DNA of 64,000 bases from Papiliotrema nemorosa (GCA_032158125.1 JASKOT010000006.1:1-64000), one strand, 5' to 3'. Shown: positions 22,222-33,800, counted from the first letter of the stretch. Notes: generated by a model not told the origin, from the sequence alone. Numbers and translations: made by a program.

Positions 22222-23007
22222 CTATTCGACCTCATCGACCTCATGCAACCCATAGTCCCGCTTCTCCTCCAATCTTTTCTGATCCATCCCCTCCACATAC
22301 GGCCCTGGTGGGCCGGTCCAACATCCAAGGATCCCATCGGTAGCGGTACCGAAAAGTGGATCCCTAGCTGGAGGCGGGACCGACCAAGTATGAGCAAAGA
22401 TCATGGCGCCTTCGGCACCCAAAGCGTAGTCCCAAGAGCCCAAGCCCTTGGGATAGCACCCCATCATGACGAATCCCTCCAGATCCACTTCATCCATCTT
22501 TTCTCTAAAGTCCTTGGGAATGCCGTGTCCGTCACCTGGCGAGTACAAGAGGAATGGTTTCCGGGGCAGAGTTTTGTGTGTCTTGTGAGAGACACCAGCC
22601 GGAATCACCAAAACGTCGCCCGCTTTGCACTCGAGATTTAGGCCTCCGGGCTCAAATCCCTTCCCATACGTGTTCTCGTGCATGTCATCGGTCGTATCTC
22701 CAGCGCCAAAGCGAATCGTCGCGGTACCGTTCAGAACGATCATGCATTCGTGGGTGTACGAGTGATAGTGCGACATTTGCGTTTCTCCATACCGGGTGAG
22801 CCAGTGTGGATCCCAATTGTTTTGACGTGCTGTGTCAAAGAACAAACTGGGCTTGGGAATCGGTTCGTTCGGATCGATAGGTCGGTAGTGAATCAAGGGA
22901 TAACGAGAGTTGGGTATCATGTGCGTAGGAGCAAGCCGGTACTCGGTGCATTGGTAGCGTCTCCTGTCAAAGGAAGATCCTTGCTGCGTTTCTGAGATTG
23001 GAGTCAT
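22222..23007 (-). CDS. Cupin-domain protein (RmlC-like), intronless
   Basis: A single 261-codon frame from ATG 23007. The first cupin motif lies near residues 75-100 (MSHYHSYTHECMIVLNGTATIRFG, with HYH and E-C as metal ligands), and the second near 130-150 (DVLVIPAGVSHKTH, with the later histidine). The C-terminal half is rich in aromatic residues, glycine and proline and ends with a charged tail. Single-domain cupins of this form include dioxygenases, isomerases and sugar-acid enzymes, so the activity cannot be fixed. It is divergent from the D-amino-acid oxidase at 23370 and shares its CGGAATGTCCG promoter, so a role in the same pathway is likely. Lack of introns, in contrast to its neighbours, might indicate transfer from bacteria or retroposition. 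Confidence 0.75.
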   Translation of the reverse strand: MTPISETQQGSSFDRRRYQCTEYRLAPTHMIPNSRYPLIHYRPIDPNEPIPKPSLFFDTARQNNWDPHWLTRYGETQMSHYHSYTHECMIVLNGTATIRFGAGDTTDDMHENTYGKGFEPGGLNLECKAGDVLVIPAGVSHKTHKTLPRKPFLLYSPGDGHGIPKDFREKMDEVDLEGFVMMGCYPKGLGSWDYALGAEGAMIFAHTWSVPPPARDPLFGTATDGILGCWTGPPGPYVEGMDQKRLEEKRDYGLHEVDEVE

Positions 23008-23243
23008 TTTGACGAGGTTAGTGGAATAGCTACGTGTGGTTGAACAGATGTGTCCATCCGAGTCGAGGTGTACGGATGATTCCCCACTGCCCGGGAACGG
23101 CGCGGATTGTCCGACTCGAGACCGCCGAGAGGCCCATCGATCTCCCGCTGCTTACAGATCGGTCCCAAGGTGCTTAGAGTCCTTATCGGCAGTCTCTATC
23201 AACCGTCCAAGAGTGGAGGGCTAAGCGCCCACGGCTCTATTGT

Positions 23244-23254
23244 CGGAATGTCCG
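23244..23254. promoter_or_regulatory. Zn2Cys6-type site CGGAATGTCCG in divergent promoter
   Basis: The third exact copy of the inverted motif, between the divergent cupin gene (start 23007) and the D-amino-acid oxidase gene (start 23370). Flanks are TGT before and CTG after; the right flank (CCGCTG) matches the copy at 20039. Confidence 0.65.
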
Positions 23255-23369
23255 CTGCGCCGAACCCGAACGTCAGGACCTCCACTATTCATTCATCCTG
23301 ATCCTATCTGCTTCTTCAGCGTAGATTCCAGTCACTCGGTATGGACAACGCGATACACAGCGTTCGGAC

Positions 23370-24789
23370 ATGACGGACAGACACGATGTGGTAGTCCTTG
23401 GATCAGGTGTCATCGGGCTGACGATCACCTTGGAGTTGTTGAAAGAGGGATTCAAACCGGCAATCATTGCTAGAGATCTTGCGGAAGACATCTATTCGAC
23501 GGGACATGCTTCACCTTGGGCTGTGAGTCGACGTTCTTGTCGGTTACGACCATGTCAGGCCAATGTGGAACAGAACTCACGGCAGGGAGCAAACTGGCAC
23601 TCTTTCGAGCCCGACCCCAAATCCCGAGCTCTACAATGGGATATCGCCACGTACAAGCGATTCATAGAGCTGAACAAGGAACGACCTGATCTATGTGGGA
23701 AAGCAGAATTCGTAGACGTCTACCAAACAAGGGTACCCAAAGAGGATGTGCCCTTCTCCCACATGATTGAAGATGTACGTGGAAACCCGGACATCTTTCA
23801 CTTGATGCGTAGTCTGTGGTCTGCTCCGGCTCGACATATCGGATGACATAGCTGACGGCAGTTCCGAGAGGTCGACGACAACGACGAACCGCTCCCTGGT
23901 GGCTTTCCTTACGGTCACAAATTCACTTCTTTCAACATCAATGCCCCGAAATACACGCAATATCTCGCCGAGCTCGTCTCTGCCAAAGGTGTCCCCATCA
24001 TACGGAAGAAGCTCATCTCCCTCGACGAAGCGTACTCTCTTCCTGAGGTTGGAAGCGTGAGTCTTGTGGTCAATGCGTCTGGATTGGGGAGTAGGAGCCT
24101 AATAGGCGTGGAAGATGCAAAGTGTTACCCTGCAAGAGGTCAGACGGTACTGGTCAGGGCGCCCAAGGCAGTCAGAACGATCATGCGCGCCGATACATTC
24201 CGAAATAACATGCTGCTCAAGCCGGATGATCCAGCGCCTCGTAAGTCTCCTATGTCACCCCTTGAGACCTTTCCTGATCCGAAGCGCAAGAAGCCCCGCC
24301 TTATATCATACCTCGACCAGGAGGAGAGGGTCATGTGATTCTCGGGGGCACATACGAGAAGAACAACTGGTCTACACTGCCAAATTACAAAGCCGCGGAA
24401 TACACCTTGAAATCCTGCTTTGAGCTCGACCCGCTCCTTGCCGATGGTGGTGCTTCGTGGAGAGATATAGAGATCATTGGGGTCAATGTGGGCTTCCGTC
24501 CTTGTCGGGAAGGGGGTGCTAGAGTGCAGCTGGAAAGGCGGCGACTCGGAGATGGATGGAGGAAACCTGCGCCAGATCTGCCAAAGGGAGATCGGGGGAG
24601 GCCAGTCGGTGCGGTGCATGCGTATGGCTTTGCTGGTGTCGGGTGAGTCGATGTCAAGTGGTATCTCTCATGACCAGGTTCCTCGCAAGTTATGGAGCCG
24701 CGCTGGACGTGGTTAATCTTGCAAAGCAGTACAGGGATCAAACGCCGACCTCTGCTGGGGGTGATTCCGGTCATCGGGCGAGGCTGTAG
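23370..24789 (+). CDS. D-amino-acid (or D-aspartate) oxidase, peroxisomal
   Basis: From ATG 23370: MTDRHDVVVLGSGVIGLTI, an FAD Rossmann motif GxGxxG, then the family segment ASPWA joined to GANWHSF across an intron. Further hallmarks are LVVNASGLGSRSL, ARGQTVLVRAP, GGEGHVILGGTYEKNNW, VNVGFRPCREGG (the substrate-binding arginine region) and YGAALDVVNLAKQY at the end. The C-terminus is RARL, and ARL fits the PTS1 peroxisomal signal. The enzyme oxidises D-amino acids to 2-oxo acids, ammonia and H2O2. The histidine in NWHSF does not settle D-Asp versus neutral D-amino acid preference. Four or five short introns are required and keep the frame. It is divergent from the cupin gene with the shared cluster motif between them. 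Confidence 0.88.
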
Positions 24790-25338
24790 TCGGAGATGCG
24801 TCCTGGGGACAATGTGACGCCCTTCGACCGCTGGTAGATCTACTGGGCCTTCCTCATAGCTGTCCTAAGACAGTCTCAGAACATTGCGAGATGAACCGTG
24901 ATATAAATTTGAGACGCGCTTTGTGAGGTCTTGCGGCCTCGCACTCCATTTCCATAATGCACTGTGCATATTGTCCGGCATGTAACCATGATTTCGTCCT
25001 TCTGCCTTCAACTCATGAAGTCTACTATTGCATCGGTCACTCCTGGGACAGCCTTCTATATGGCGTCCCACGTAGCGATCTGAGCCGATCGGCCAATGCG
25101 GCGTCATACCGCTGATCCAGCTGTCATGGCAGCTTCATCTTTCTCGTGGGCGCGATCAGCCTCTACTCTTCAGGGTAATCTTGCGCTTGGATGCCGATCG
25201 AGATTTTGCTGACATGGACAGTGAGATGACGAATAGATCATTTGGTCCTCCCATCGCGGCCAGCTCAGATGTATATGGATATATCAAACCTGATACCGCT
25301 ATCCATGCGGCACCCACCTCTCGTCTCGTATTCCCATC
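24790..25338. other. Intergenic stretch, nothing recognised
   Basis: About 550 bp between the oxidase and the small membrane protein gene. It includes the promoter of the latter. No copy of the CGGAATGTCCG motif was found and no gene recognised. Confidence 0.4.
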
Positions 25339-25824
25339 ATGTCCGCGCTCACGTTCCCAAAGCACGATCCTGCAACCACTGTTCGTCGCGCATTCCTCGG
25401 TGAAGCGTTATTCCACATGGTCACGATCCCCTTGCTATCCCATCCAAAGGAGTACATGGGTCTATTCATCCTGCGACCCGAAGAAATTACCCTTACGACC
25501 ATTTTCTTTATCCGCATCTTTGCTGGTTTGATCATATTCGGGATGACCCCTGCGTTACTCCACGGTCTCCCGCTGACCGATTGGGCCATACACAGTCGGC
25601 GCGCGACCTATACCATGCTAGCTGGGACAGAGGTGTTTCTGATACCTCTCCTTATCGCGGAATTGTTGAAAGAAGGGGATGTGAAGAACGGTGCGGTGCT
25701 TAGTCCGCAAGTCACTCTTGGATTGATGACCTTGCTGGTGGTCCCCTTCTCCTTTAGGATCTACGCGTTGTATGTCAAGCCGGAGATGATGGGAAGAGTC
25801 ACGGTGGAGGCGAAGAGGAAGTGA
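25339..25824 (+). CDS. Small multi-pass membrane protein (161 residues)
   Basis: An uninterrupted frame (MSALTFPKHDPATT to VTVEAKRK) with about four hydrophobic segments: around residues 21-35, 48-75 (TTIFFIRIFAGLIIFGMTPALL), 88-108 (YTMLAGTEVFLIPLLIAELL) and 122-150 (VTLGLMTLLVVPFSFRIYALYV). The tail is basic (EAKRK). I do not recognise the family. The layout of four helices and a short length resembles small fungal endoplasmic-reticulum or hydrophobic integral proteins. It follows the catabolic cluster but lacks the shared promoter motif. Confidence 0.6.
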   Translation: MSALTFPKHDPATTVRRAFLGEALFHMVTIPLLSHPKEYMGLFILRPEEITLTTIFFIRIFAGLIIFGMTPALLHGLPLTDWAIHSRRATYTMLAGTEVFLIPLLIAELLKEGDVKNGAVLSPQVTLGLMTLLVVPFSFRIYALYVKPEMMGRVTVEAKRK

Positions 25825-26506
25825 GGGAAGAATGGCGCAGTAAGTCGATTATGCAAACTCCCTTGCTTCTTCGTGCTGATCGTATGAGCTTTCGCATAAT
25901 ATACTTGCAGGCATACGTTCCAAGGTGTTTGACTCGAGCAGTCGTTGAGATACGGAGCCGCGAAATGGCTTCATCGAATAGTCTGAAGGTGCACAGGGAG
26001 ATGCACCACGAGGACTCATATGGTGTCCGTAAGCGGGATCTGAAGGAAGAAGACGGCATGTGTAAAGCAGCTGCCGTGAATCTGATTTGAACAATGGCTT
26101 TTCTCCTTGAGCTGCCTTGGCGACGCCGGTCGCGATCGAGCCCAGGAGCATGTATTTCAAGTCCTACGGCAGTGCATGTTGCATGTGCATAAGATGAAAG
26201 TCCCGAGCAAGTACAGGGACAGAGCCTCGCTCGAGCGAAAAATTGATTGCCTCATCAGGCCATCCGTTCACATCGGAAAAACCTTTGGGTTCGCGTATGC
26301 TTTCTTTGGACACTCTTTGTGGGCGACAGCTGAGAATGCTTGCATAATCAGAAGATTAGAACCGCGCACAAGCGGAGACGATCCAAGCAAATGGCCACGT
26401 TTTCCGGCTGACTTTATAAGACCATCACGTCGCGACTTGCAGTGTAGCCGCTGTTCCGTACTCCACCGAATTGACCACGCTCGTGTGAGCCAAAAGCATC
26501 GGGGAC
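25825..26506. other. Intergenic stretch, no gene recognised
   Basis: About 680 bp upstream of the MFS gene with only short open frames. No shared cluster motif was found; the closest is CGGAAAAACC near 26275, which lacks the second half-site. Confidence 0.4.
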
Positions 26507-28121
26507 ATGATGCAGCCAGACCTCACCGAGTTTCACTCGACATCCCCGACATACCAACATCAAGGCGGAAGTGAGATGCGATCCAAGGAGGACGTGTCCA
26601 ACGCCCGCCCACCACTGGGCACTACCCACCAGCTCCCCGTGTATCGAGAGACACTGATGGTTTTCACCATCTGTATGTCTCAACTCCTCACTCAAGCTGG
26701 TCTCGCACAGTCGATAGCACCTCTCCATATCATCGGCTCGACCTTTTCCGTTTCCACCGCGCAAATGACTTGGTTTCCAGCATCCTACAGCCTGACCGTC
26801 GGAACATTCATCCTATTTTCCGGGACTCTAGGGGACAAATACGGCCACAAAAGGATCTTTACTATCGGTTGGCTCTGGTTTGCCCTTTGGTCTCTTGTCG
26901 TCGGATTCAGCGGATTCAGCGGATGGAGTATCCTTTTCGACACGGCCAGGGCGATGCAGGGGATCGGACCTGCCTTGTTGTTGCCCAATGCACTCGCCAT
27001 TCTTGGCCAGTACTACCCACCTGGGGCAAAGAAGGAGATGATGTTCAGTCTGTTTGGTGCGACGGCTCCCGGAGGATTTGTGCTCGGTGCTGCATTCTCC
27101 AGTCTGCTCGCACAATACGTTTGGTGGCCTTGGGGATACTGGATCTTGGCGATTGTTTGCATCCTCTTGGCCTTGCTCGCGAGGCTGTCTCTACCACCGG
27201 ACCACGTTGTACTGGCGAGCGCGCCTCAACAAAGTTTCACCAAATGGTCCCAGGTCGCACCATATCTCTCGATTATATGCGGCCTCGTCGGGATGATCCT
27301 CATCAACATCGCCTGGAATCAAGCGCCTATTCAAGGTTGGGCGACCCCCTACATTTGCGTCCTTCTCGCTTGCGGTGTCGGTCTGATCTTGTTGTTCACG
27401 CTGCTGCACCTTCATCAAGTTCGTCAAACAGGGTCGTCCGGGGGCTTCAACACAGAAGTCACTGTCACTCTCATCTGCGTTGGGCTAGGCTGGGCCTCGT
27501 TTGGGATCTGGATCTATTACCTCTGGCAAATCTTCCAGATCCTACGCAACGCTTCCCCCCTCCTGTCCACCGCTTGGTTCAGCCCTGTCGCTCTCTCGGG
27601 TCTCACGGCGGCACTCGTGACGGGACAGATTATCGGTCGCCTATACCCTGCATTCATCATGATGATTGCGATGGCTGCGTTCTGCATCGGTTCTATACTC
27701 GCCGCAACAATGCCCTTCCATCAGACATACTGGACCCAAACTTTCATCTCCATTCTGATCATGCCCTGGGGAATGGTACGCCGCAGGCCCTATCGCACAA
27801 GTACGTTACTGATGACCTTAGGACATGTCGTTCCCCGCTGGCACTATCATGATCAGTGATGCGATGCCTCGAGACAAACAAGGCATGGCGGGTTCTCTGG
27901 TCAATACTGTCGTGAATTATTCGATTTCACTCGCTCTAGGAATAGCAGGGACTGTCGAGAGGTACAGCTCTGATATTGAGTCGAGCGATCCCGAGGTGCT
28001 TTTGCAGGGATATAGGCATGCGCTGTATCTCGCGGTGGGGCTTAGCGGTATGGGCTGTGTCTTGGCTACCTCCTTTGTCGTAAACAAGTCGTGGCGGGGG
28101 ACACAGCCAACGCCAAGCTAA
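26507..28121 (+). CDS. MFS drug:H+ antiporter, DHA2-like
   Basis: Two exons. The first (MMQPDLTEFHSTS to PWGM) ends at 27776, and an intron at about 27777-27821 (GT to TTAG) joins it to DMSFPAGTIMISDAMPRDKQGMAGSLVNT, ending at 28121. The protein is about 520 residues with 12 to 14 membrane helices. The MFS motif A-like loop is GTLGDKYGHKRIF, between helices 2 and 3. Helix 4 has ARAMQGIGPALLLPNALAI and helix 5 the antiporter motif C-like GATAPGGFVLGAAF. This is the layout of fungal exporters of the DHA2 type (aminotriazole and azole resistance proteins and similar). The substrate is unknown. It lies next to the amino-acid cluster but lacks its motif. Confidence 0.85.
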
Positions 28122-28842
28122 AACAACGGATATCATGCAGCTCGACATCCGCCATTGAGATCGTTGCATTTCTCCTCCGCAATGATGGCGTCACTATGGT
28201 CAGATTCTCCGCTTGAGTGCCTGCATCTGCATCTTTGGTCCATGGTTTGAGCACATGAGCATGTAAAGCCGCCGGAAGGATGGATCCGGATTTAAGGGAT
28301 TTTAACCCCGGCCAAGTTGCCCAAGCGAGGATGGCACTCGTGGACCCCCTCAAACCACTCGATCCTCGGACAAATTTCTTCTTCTCTCCATGCGCCCTTG
28401 ACCAATCCGCAGAACATCGTGTTATGCTTGTATGGACCTCTCTGGTTACGCCGTTGATGTCACATATGAGATCACTTGAGACGTAAATGATACGGGTGTT
28501 CCAGCGAGGGATCAACTTTTACCGCGTAGCACCCCAATTCCGGTTTAACAGGGAAAGGGTTTTTATCGGCATGAGCTTGGAAAACTTGCATGTTTGTGTA
28601 TCCGAAGAGGTATAGCCCTCTACAAGCGATTCGACCTCCCCTACCCACCCCCCGGGTCTTGGACCGGAAAGTATGTATGCCAGCGAGGGGAAGTCGCCTT
28701 TTGAAACTCTTTTTATGGGGGTCCTCGTTGAGATCTTTCATCTTCTCACTTGACCATCATCCACCCGCTCATTCGACAGATAACTTGTATCAATTAGCCA
28801 AACATATACCATCACTGTAGCTTAGTCTCATCAGGCTCTATC
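28122..28842. other. Intergenic stretch, promoter of next MFS gene
   Basis: About 720 bp with no gene recognised. It contains pyrimidine-rich tracts near 28630-28660 and the presumed promoter and 5' leader of the gene at 28843. Confidence 0.4.
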
Positions 28843-30824
28843 ATGTCTCCCTTGACCGTTCTCAACACCGAGCAGCATCCCTCTGTCTCAGACACTCCCA
28901 ACCCTGATTCGCCGACTGATACTGCGCCAGAGCTCTCTTCCGGAAAACGTTTCAAACTGTCGAACAAAGAAGCCGACGAGAAGCAGGTCGATTCCACGGA
29001 CAAATTTTCCGGAGCAAAAGAGGCGGGTATCAAGCCTGCCTTTTTGGCGAAATGTGAATTGATCAATGAAGCGATCAAGGAGATTGGGATGGGCAGGTAC
29101 CAGATTGAGCTTTTCTTCACTGCCGGTGAGTAGCAGTCGTCAAGGTTTTGAGACAGGGCTGATTCAAGGCTTCGGATGGTTTGCCGACAATATCTGGTTG
29201 CAAGGAGTGGCTATCCTGTTGCCCTCCATCGCCAACGAGTGGAGAGGACCTAGATACGTCAAGCTGCTTTCCCTCGCCTTGTACGCCGGTTTAATCTGCG
29301 GTGCTTCTTTCTGGGGATGCTCGGCAGACGTTGTCGGGTGGGTTGTGACTCAAGTACCATTGCTGATCATAGGCGACGACTTGCTTGGAATGCGACACTG
29401 GTGGTTGGAGGTATCTTTGGTGTGGTCGCTGGAGCGGCCCCTAACTTTGCTGTACTCGCGCTATTCATCGCATTCATTGGATTTGGTGTCGGTGGAAACC
29501 TCCCCGTGGATGGCACCATGTTTATCGAGTTTATCCCGGGGAAGCATCAATATCTGTTGACCCTCTTGAGTGTCTGGTGGGCCATCGGACAGGTTGCAGG
29601 TAGTTTGATCGCTGTGAGTGGGCTGGACCGGTCCAAAAACTCAAAGCTGACCGTACAGTGGGGTTTCCTTGCGAAATATGGATGTGAAACTCGTATGTTC
29701 AGCCCTGATCATAAGAGCCTTGACTTATGTACAGCGGCGGATGGATCATACTGCAGCAGGGATTCCAACCAAGGATGGAGATATACCTTTTTCACGCTTG
29801 GAGCCATGATGATCTTCCTCTGGTACGCCTTGGTCAAGTCATACACCCGTGATAGTTGCTGAAATACAGGGTGGTTCGATTCTTCATCTGTCCGGTCTAC
29901 GAATCGCCCAAATTCCTTGCCTCGATTGGACGAGACGAAGAAGCCGTCGAGGTCATTCACCAAATTGCCAAGCGAAACGGCAAGACCTCCTCCCTCTCCA
30001 TTGACGACCTTAGAACAGCCGCTGCTCCATATCTCGACGAGGACGACGTTTCCGTCGGTACCGTCAAGACAAAGCTCTCCACCATGGAGCTTGTCAAGCA
30101 CTCCTTTGACGATGTATCAGGTGAACATGTCAAATCGCTCTTCTCCACTCCGCGTCTCGCCTGGTCTACCTCTCTCGTCATATTCTGCTACGCGGCTATC
30201 GGTCTCGCCTACCCGCTGTACAATGCTTTCTTGGGGACATATCTCGCGGCCAAGAACGCCGACTTGGGTGTATCCTCTCTAGACGACACGTACGCCGCGT
30301 TCACCTACCAAGCCGCTTGTGGTATTCCCGGTTCCATCGCCGCTGCAGCTTTGGTAGAATGGGGTAAAGGAGGACGAAAGTTTGCCATGTCATTCTTCAC
30401 CGTTGGAGCTGGAGTGGTCTTGTTCGGTCTGACTCAAGCCAAGACGTCGGTCCAGGTAAACGCTTTGACTTGCGTTGCTGCGTTCTTCCAGAATGCCTTT
30501 TGTGAGTGTGCAGCGATCGCTTCGACATATCAAGCTGACCTTGCAGACGGTGTCTTGTACGGTTACGCCCCGGAAGTCTTTCCCACACCCTCTAGAGGTA
30601 CTGGCGACGCCCTTGCCTCGGCCAGCAACAGGATAACGGGAATTTTCGCACCGGTCATTGCCATCTGGGGAGGCGGAAATGCCGACGCGCCAGTGTTCGC
30701 ATCAGCCAGTATCTACGTCGTGTAAGTGTCACCTTCTGTAGAGTGAATCATGTCCTAACGGTACAGAACCGGGCTTGTGATGCTTCTGCTGCCCATCGAG
30801 ACGAGGGGAAAGACGGCTTGGTAA
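28843..30824 (+). CDS. MFS transporter, SV2/sugar-transporter-like
   Basis: Starts MSPLTVLNTEQHPS with a long polar N-terminal tail of about 75 residues before the first helix (RYQIELFFTAG joined to FGWFADNIWLQGVAILLP). Helix segments follow: LLSLALYAGLICGASFWG with the loop SADVVGRRLAWN (MFS motif A type), VVGGIFGVVAGAAPNFAVLALF, FGVGGNLPVDGTMFIEF, and LLSVWWAIGQVAGSLIA. A PVYESPKFLASIGRDEEAVEVI stretch (PESPR-like motif of this group) precedes the middle loop. The C-terminal half ends GLVMLLLPIETRGKTAW before the stop at 30822-30824, the PETKG-type signature. About seven short introns are needed. The group includes fungal transporters of organic acids, sugars and phosphate, and the substrate is not clear here. 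Confidence 0.83.
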
Positions 30825-31718
30825 ACAGTTATCAGCGTATAAACAAGACCGATCCAAAACATCATAAACACATTGGTTCCCCCTATCAATGCATCAATAC
30901 ATGTAATAAGCAGCATGAGAACCCGTCACACGGCCGAACAGGGCACCATTTGGATTTGCAGATGATACGGATAAACCCCTCGTCAGCAACACCCTCGAAA
31001 TGGTGTTCCTGCGGCAATGGCCAGGGATCAAAGGGTCCCCCCTGAATGCGATGTTCACCTCGTCGTTTGACTTGACTCGCCTTGCTTTCCCAACCCTGGC
31101 AACATCTGACAACCTGACCTGTGACGCACATGTCAACACTGCACGCGATCCAGCGCTTGGCGCAAGACGAGAATACATACGGATGAAAAGGGTTGGGATG
31201 TTTCGTACCCTTCGGATCGGTATTTCCATCAGGGGTTCTCGACGAGCCATTCCCAGACATGTCACCAGTGTGTATCACTCACACGAGAGGATGCAGGGCT
31301 CTCGATCAGCTCTTTCGGATAAACATCTATTCGAGGTGTAACAGAATTGCTAGTCCCTCGTTCCAAGATGCGTCAGGTATCTCAGAAATGCGGTGACGGG
31401 GCAGACAATAACTTCAACAATCCCATCTTACCGATAGCATTCTGACAGTATTCACACTCGACGGATATCCTCGAGGTTCTTGCGGCTGAATACGCTCGAC
31501 CCATATGCCAGGTATCAGGCGATACGGTTCTTCCATTTTTGCAGCTCAAACGACCGGTCAAAACAGAGCCCCTAAATCTGGCGGGATAACAAACGAGCGG
31601 ACCACTGTGCGTCGATGTGACATTGAATCTGCTCTCCAGCTGATCATCTAGGCCCAGACCCGCCGTGAATCGCAACAAGAACCTCTTCTAGCCCCAACCA
31701 ATCGGTTCCCCATCACCC
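30825..31718. other. Intergenic stretch, no gene recognised
   Basis: About 900 bp. A minus-strand open frame at 30886-31278 has no recognisable domain and an unlikely cysteine- and proline-rich composition. The presumed promoter of the GH16 gene lies at the right end. Confidence 0.4.
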
Positions 31719-33800
31719 ATGTCATCATCCTCCCTCCCCTCTGCCTCTCCGGGGCGCCCATATCGTATAGCCAACCGATTTGGACCTTCTGCCTCGGGGT
31801 CGTCGTCACTCGCCCACCGACATGGTGGCCTCGCTACTAGTTCCTCCACGACGCCCCTCACCGGCTCCCCCAGCTCCTCTCCTGTCGGCTTGAACCCCAT
31901 GCCTGGAGCATTTGATCATGATCTGGACGATGAGTTGCACACCTTCTCCGCTCGAGACAAGGTTGATCTTTCCTCACCAGTCTATATCTCATCTTGGAGA
32001 GGGTGGTTCAACGCTCTAGGCTTGATGGTTCTTCTGGCAGCCATTGTGGTGCTCTTTGCAGGGTACCCTATCATCCAGTATTACAACGACACTCACGCGC
32101 GTTTTGGGGGTAGGACGTCCGGGTACAATCTGGGAGGCATCAACTCGACTGGACAGTTCCCGATAAGAAATGCGGTGACGTCTTTGATCGATCCGGATAC
32201 ACCGGCCGATGCGATGACCCATAAAGCGGACAATGGAGAAACGTGGGACTTGGTATTCTCGGATGAGTTCAACGAGGATGGAAGGACATTCTGGGATGGC
32301 GATGACCCGTTCTTTCAAGCTGTCGATTTGCATTACTGGGGAACAAAGTGAGCTCCCTATCCTGCCACGCTCCGGTATTCGCTTCTGTGCTGATTATAGC
32401 GATTTTGAATACTATCATCCGTCTGCAGTCACAACGAAAGACGGTCATTTGGTCATCACGATGAATCAGGAGCCTATCGGCGGACTCAACTTCAAATCAG
32501 GAATGGTTCAGTCGTGGAACAAGTTGTGCTTCAACAAGAATGCCTATGTGGAAGTCAGCGTGAGCTTGCCTGGAGTGTCCACCGTTGGAGGTTTCTGGCC
32601 TGGTATTTGGCTCTTTGCCAATCTGGGCCGACCTGGGTACGGTGCGACAACGGATGGTGAGTGACAGATCTGTCATTACTTCTACTAACGAGCAGGTACC
32701 TGGCCGTGAGTGCATCCCACCCGGTCCCAAAGGTTATTGCTAAATCATAGCTACTCGTACGATTCCTGCGATGTCGGCATTCTTCCCAATCAGACCTATG
32801 TCAATGAGACTGGCCCTGCCGCAGCTTTGGACAACGGACAGGGCTCAGCCTTGAGCTATCTCCCTGGCCAGCGATTCTCCTCTTGCACTTGTCCGGACGA
32901 ACCTCATCCGGGACCGGATCACAATACGGGTCGCGGTGTACCAGAGATCGACATCATTGAGGCCCAGATAGTGATCGACGAGGGGCACGGTGAAGTCTCA
33001 CAAACGTACCAGATCGCGCCATACGACTCGCAATACAAGTTTGATAATGTCACCCCGGGTGCCGTGGAGATCTACGACAGAGATATTACGTATCCCAATA
33101 CATACTTGGGCGGAGTGTATCAGCAATCTTGCTCGAGACTCACCGCTATCCCGAATGACATTTACATCGATCAACCCGGTCCTGAGTCCGGAAATTTCAA
33201 GGAATTTGGTGTGGAATACATTAGCAATATGGAGGACAGGAGTAAAGGTTATATCCTCTGGTCATCCGACGGGAAGAACGCTTGGAAGATGTACGGGACG
33301 TCGCTCAAACCCAATGAAGAAACCGAAGTGGGACAACGAGTCATCGCAGAGGAGCCAATGGCACTGGTAAGCCAATCGTTCTCCGGTCCGCGCTGGCTGA
33401 TTGTCAGGTGTTCAACTTGGGAATGGTAAGTTGGCGCTGGCCCAGTCCGTCCTCCATGTCATCTGACGAGTAGTCAAACAACTTCCAAAACGTCGACTTT
33501 AACCATATTGAGCTACCGAACTATATGAGGATCGATTATGTGCGAGTCTACCAGAATGGAGACGGCTCGGTGGGCTGTGATCCTGATGGTCAGTTGTGGC
33601 TTCCTTGATGGCAAGGGGAGCTGATCATTCAGACCACCCCACTGCCAAATACATTGAAGAATATAGCGAGGTGTACAACAACAACAATCTTACAACTTGG
33701 GAGGCAGCTGGTGAGCTTCCTGTTGTAGACGCTGCACCTGATAGTTGACTGGATTCCAGGTTACAAGTTTCCGAAGAACAAACTTACGCACAACTGTTGA
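31719..33800 (+). CDS. Beta-1,6-glucan synthesis protein KRE6/SKN1-like (GH16)
   Basis: Starts at ATG 31719 with a 95-residue serine/proline-rich cytosolic tail, then a single membrane anchor (FNALGLMVLLAAIVVLFAGYPII, residues about 100-122), giving a type II Golgi or ER membrane protein. The lumenal part has WDLVFSDEFNEDGRTFWDGDDPFF, then LVITMNQEPIGGLNFKSGMVQSWNK, GGFWPGIWLFANLGRPGYGATTDG, TWPYSYDSCDVG and the catalytic-type motif PEIDIIEAQ (E-x-D-x-x-E of GH16). The last exon ends NKLTHNC with a stop at 33798-33800. These blocks are diagnostic of the SKN1 family, which is needed for beta-1,6-glucan in the cell wall. About eight exons. Gene order with neighbours gives no further clue. Confidence 0.93.

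Noticed and set aside
26770..27852. A 360-codon open frame on the plus strand inside the MFS transporter gene
   Set aside because: It is the +1 shadow of the transporter frame, rich in R, S and P with no domain, while the other frame encodes clear MFS helices.
30886..31278. Two overlapping minus-strand frames between the second MFS gene and the GH16 gene
   Set aside because: No domain, odd Cys/Pro composition and overlapping plus-strand frames; likely chance.
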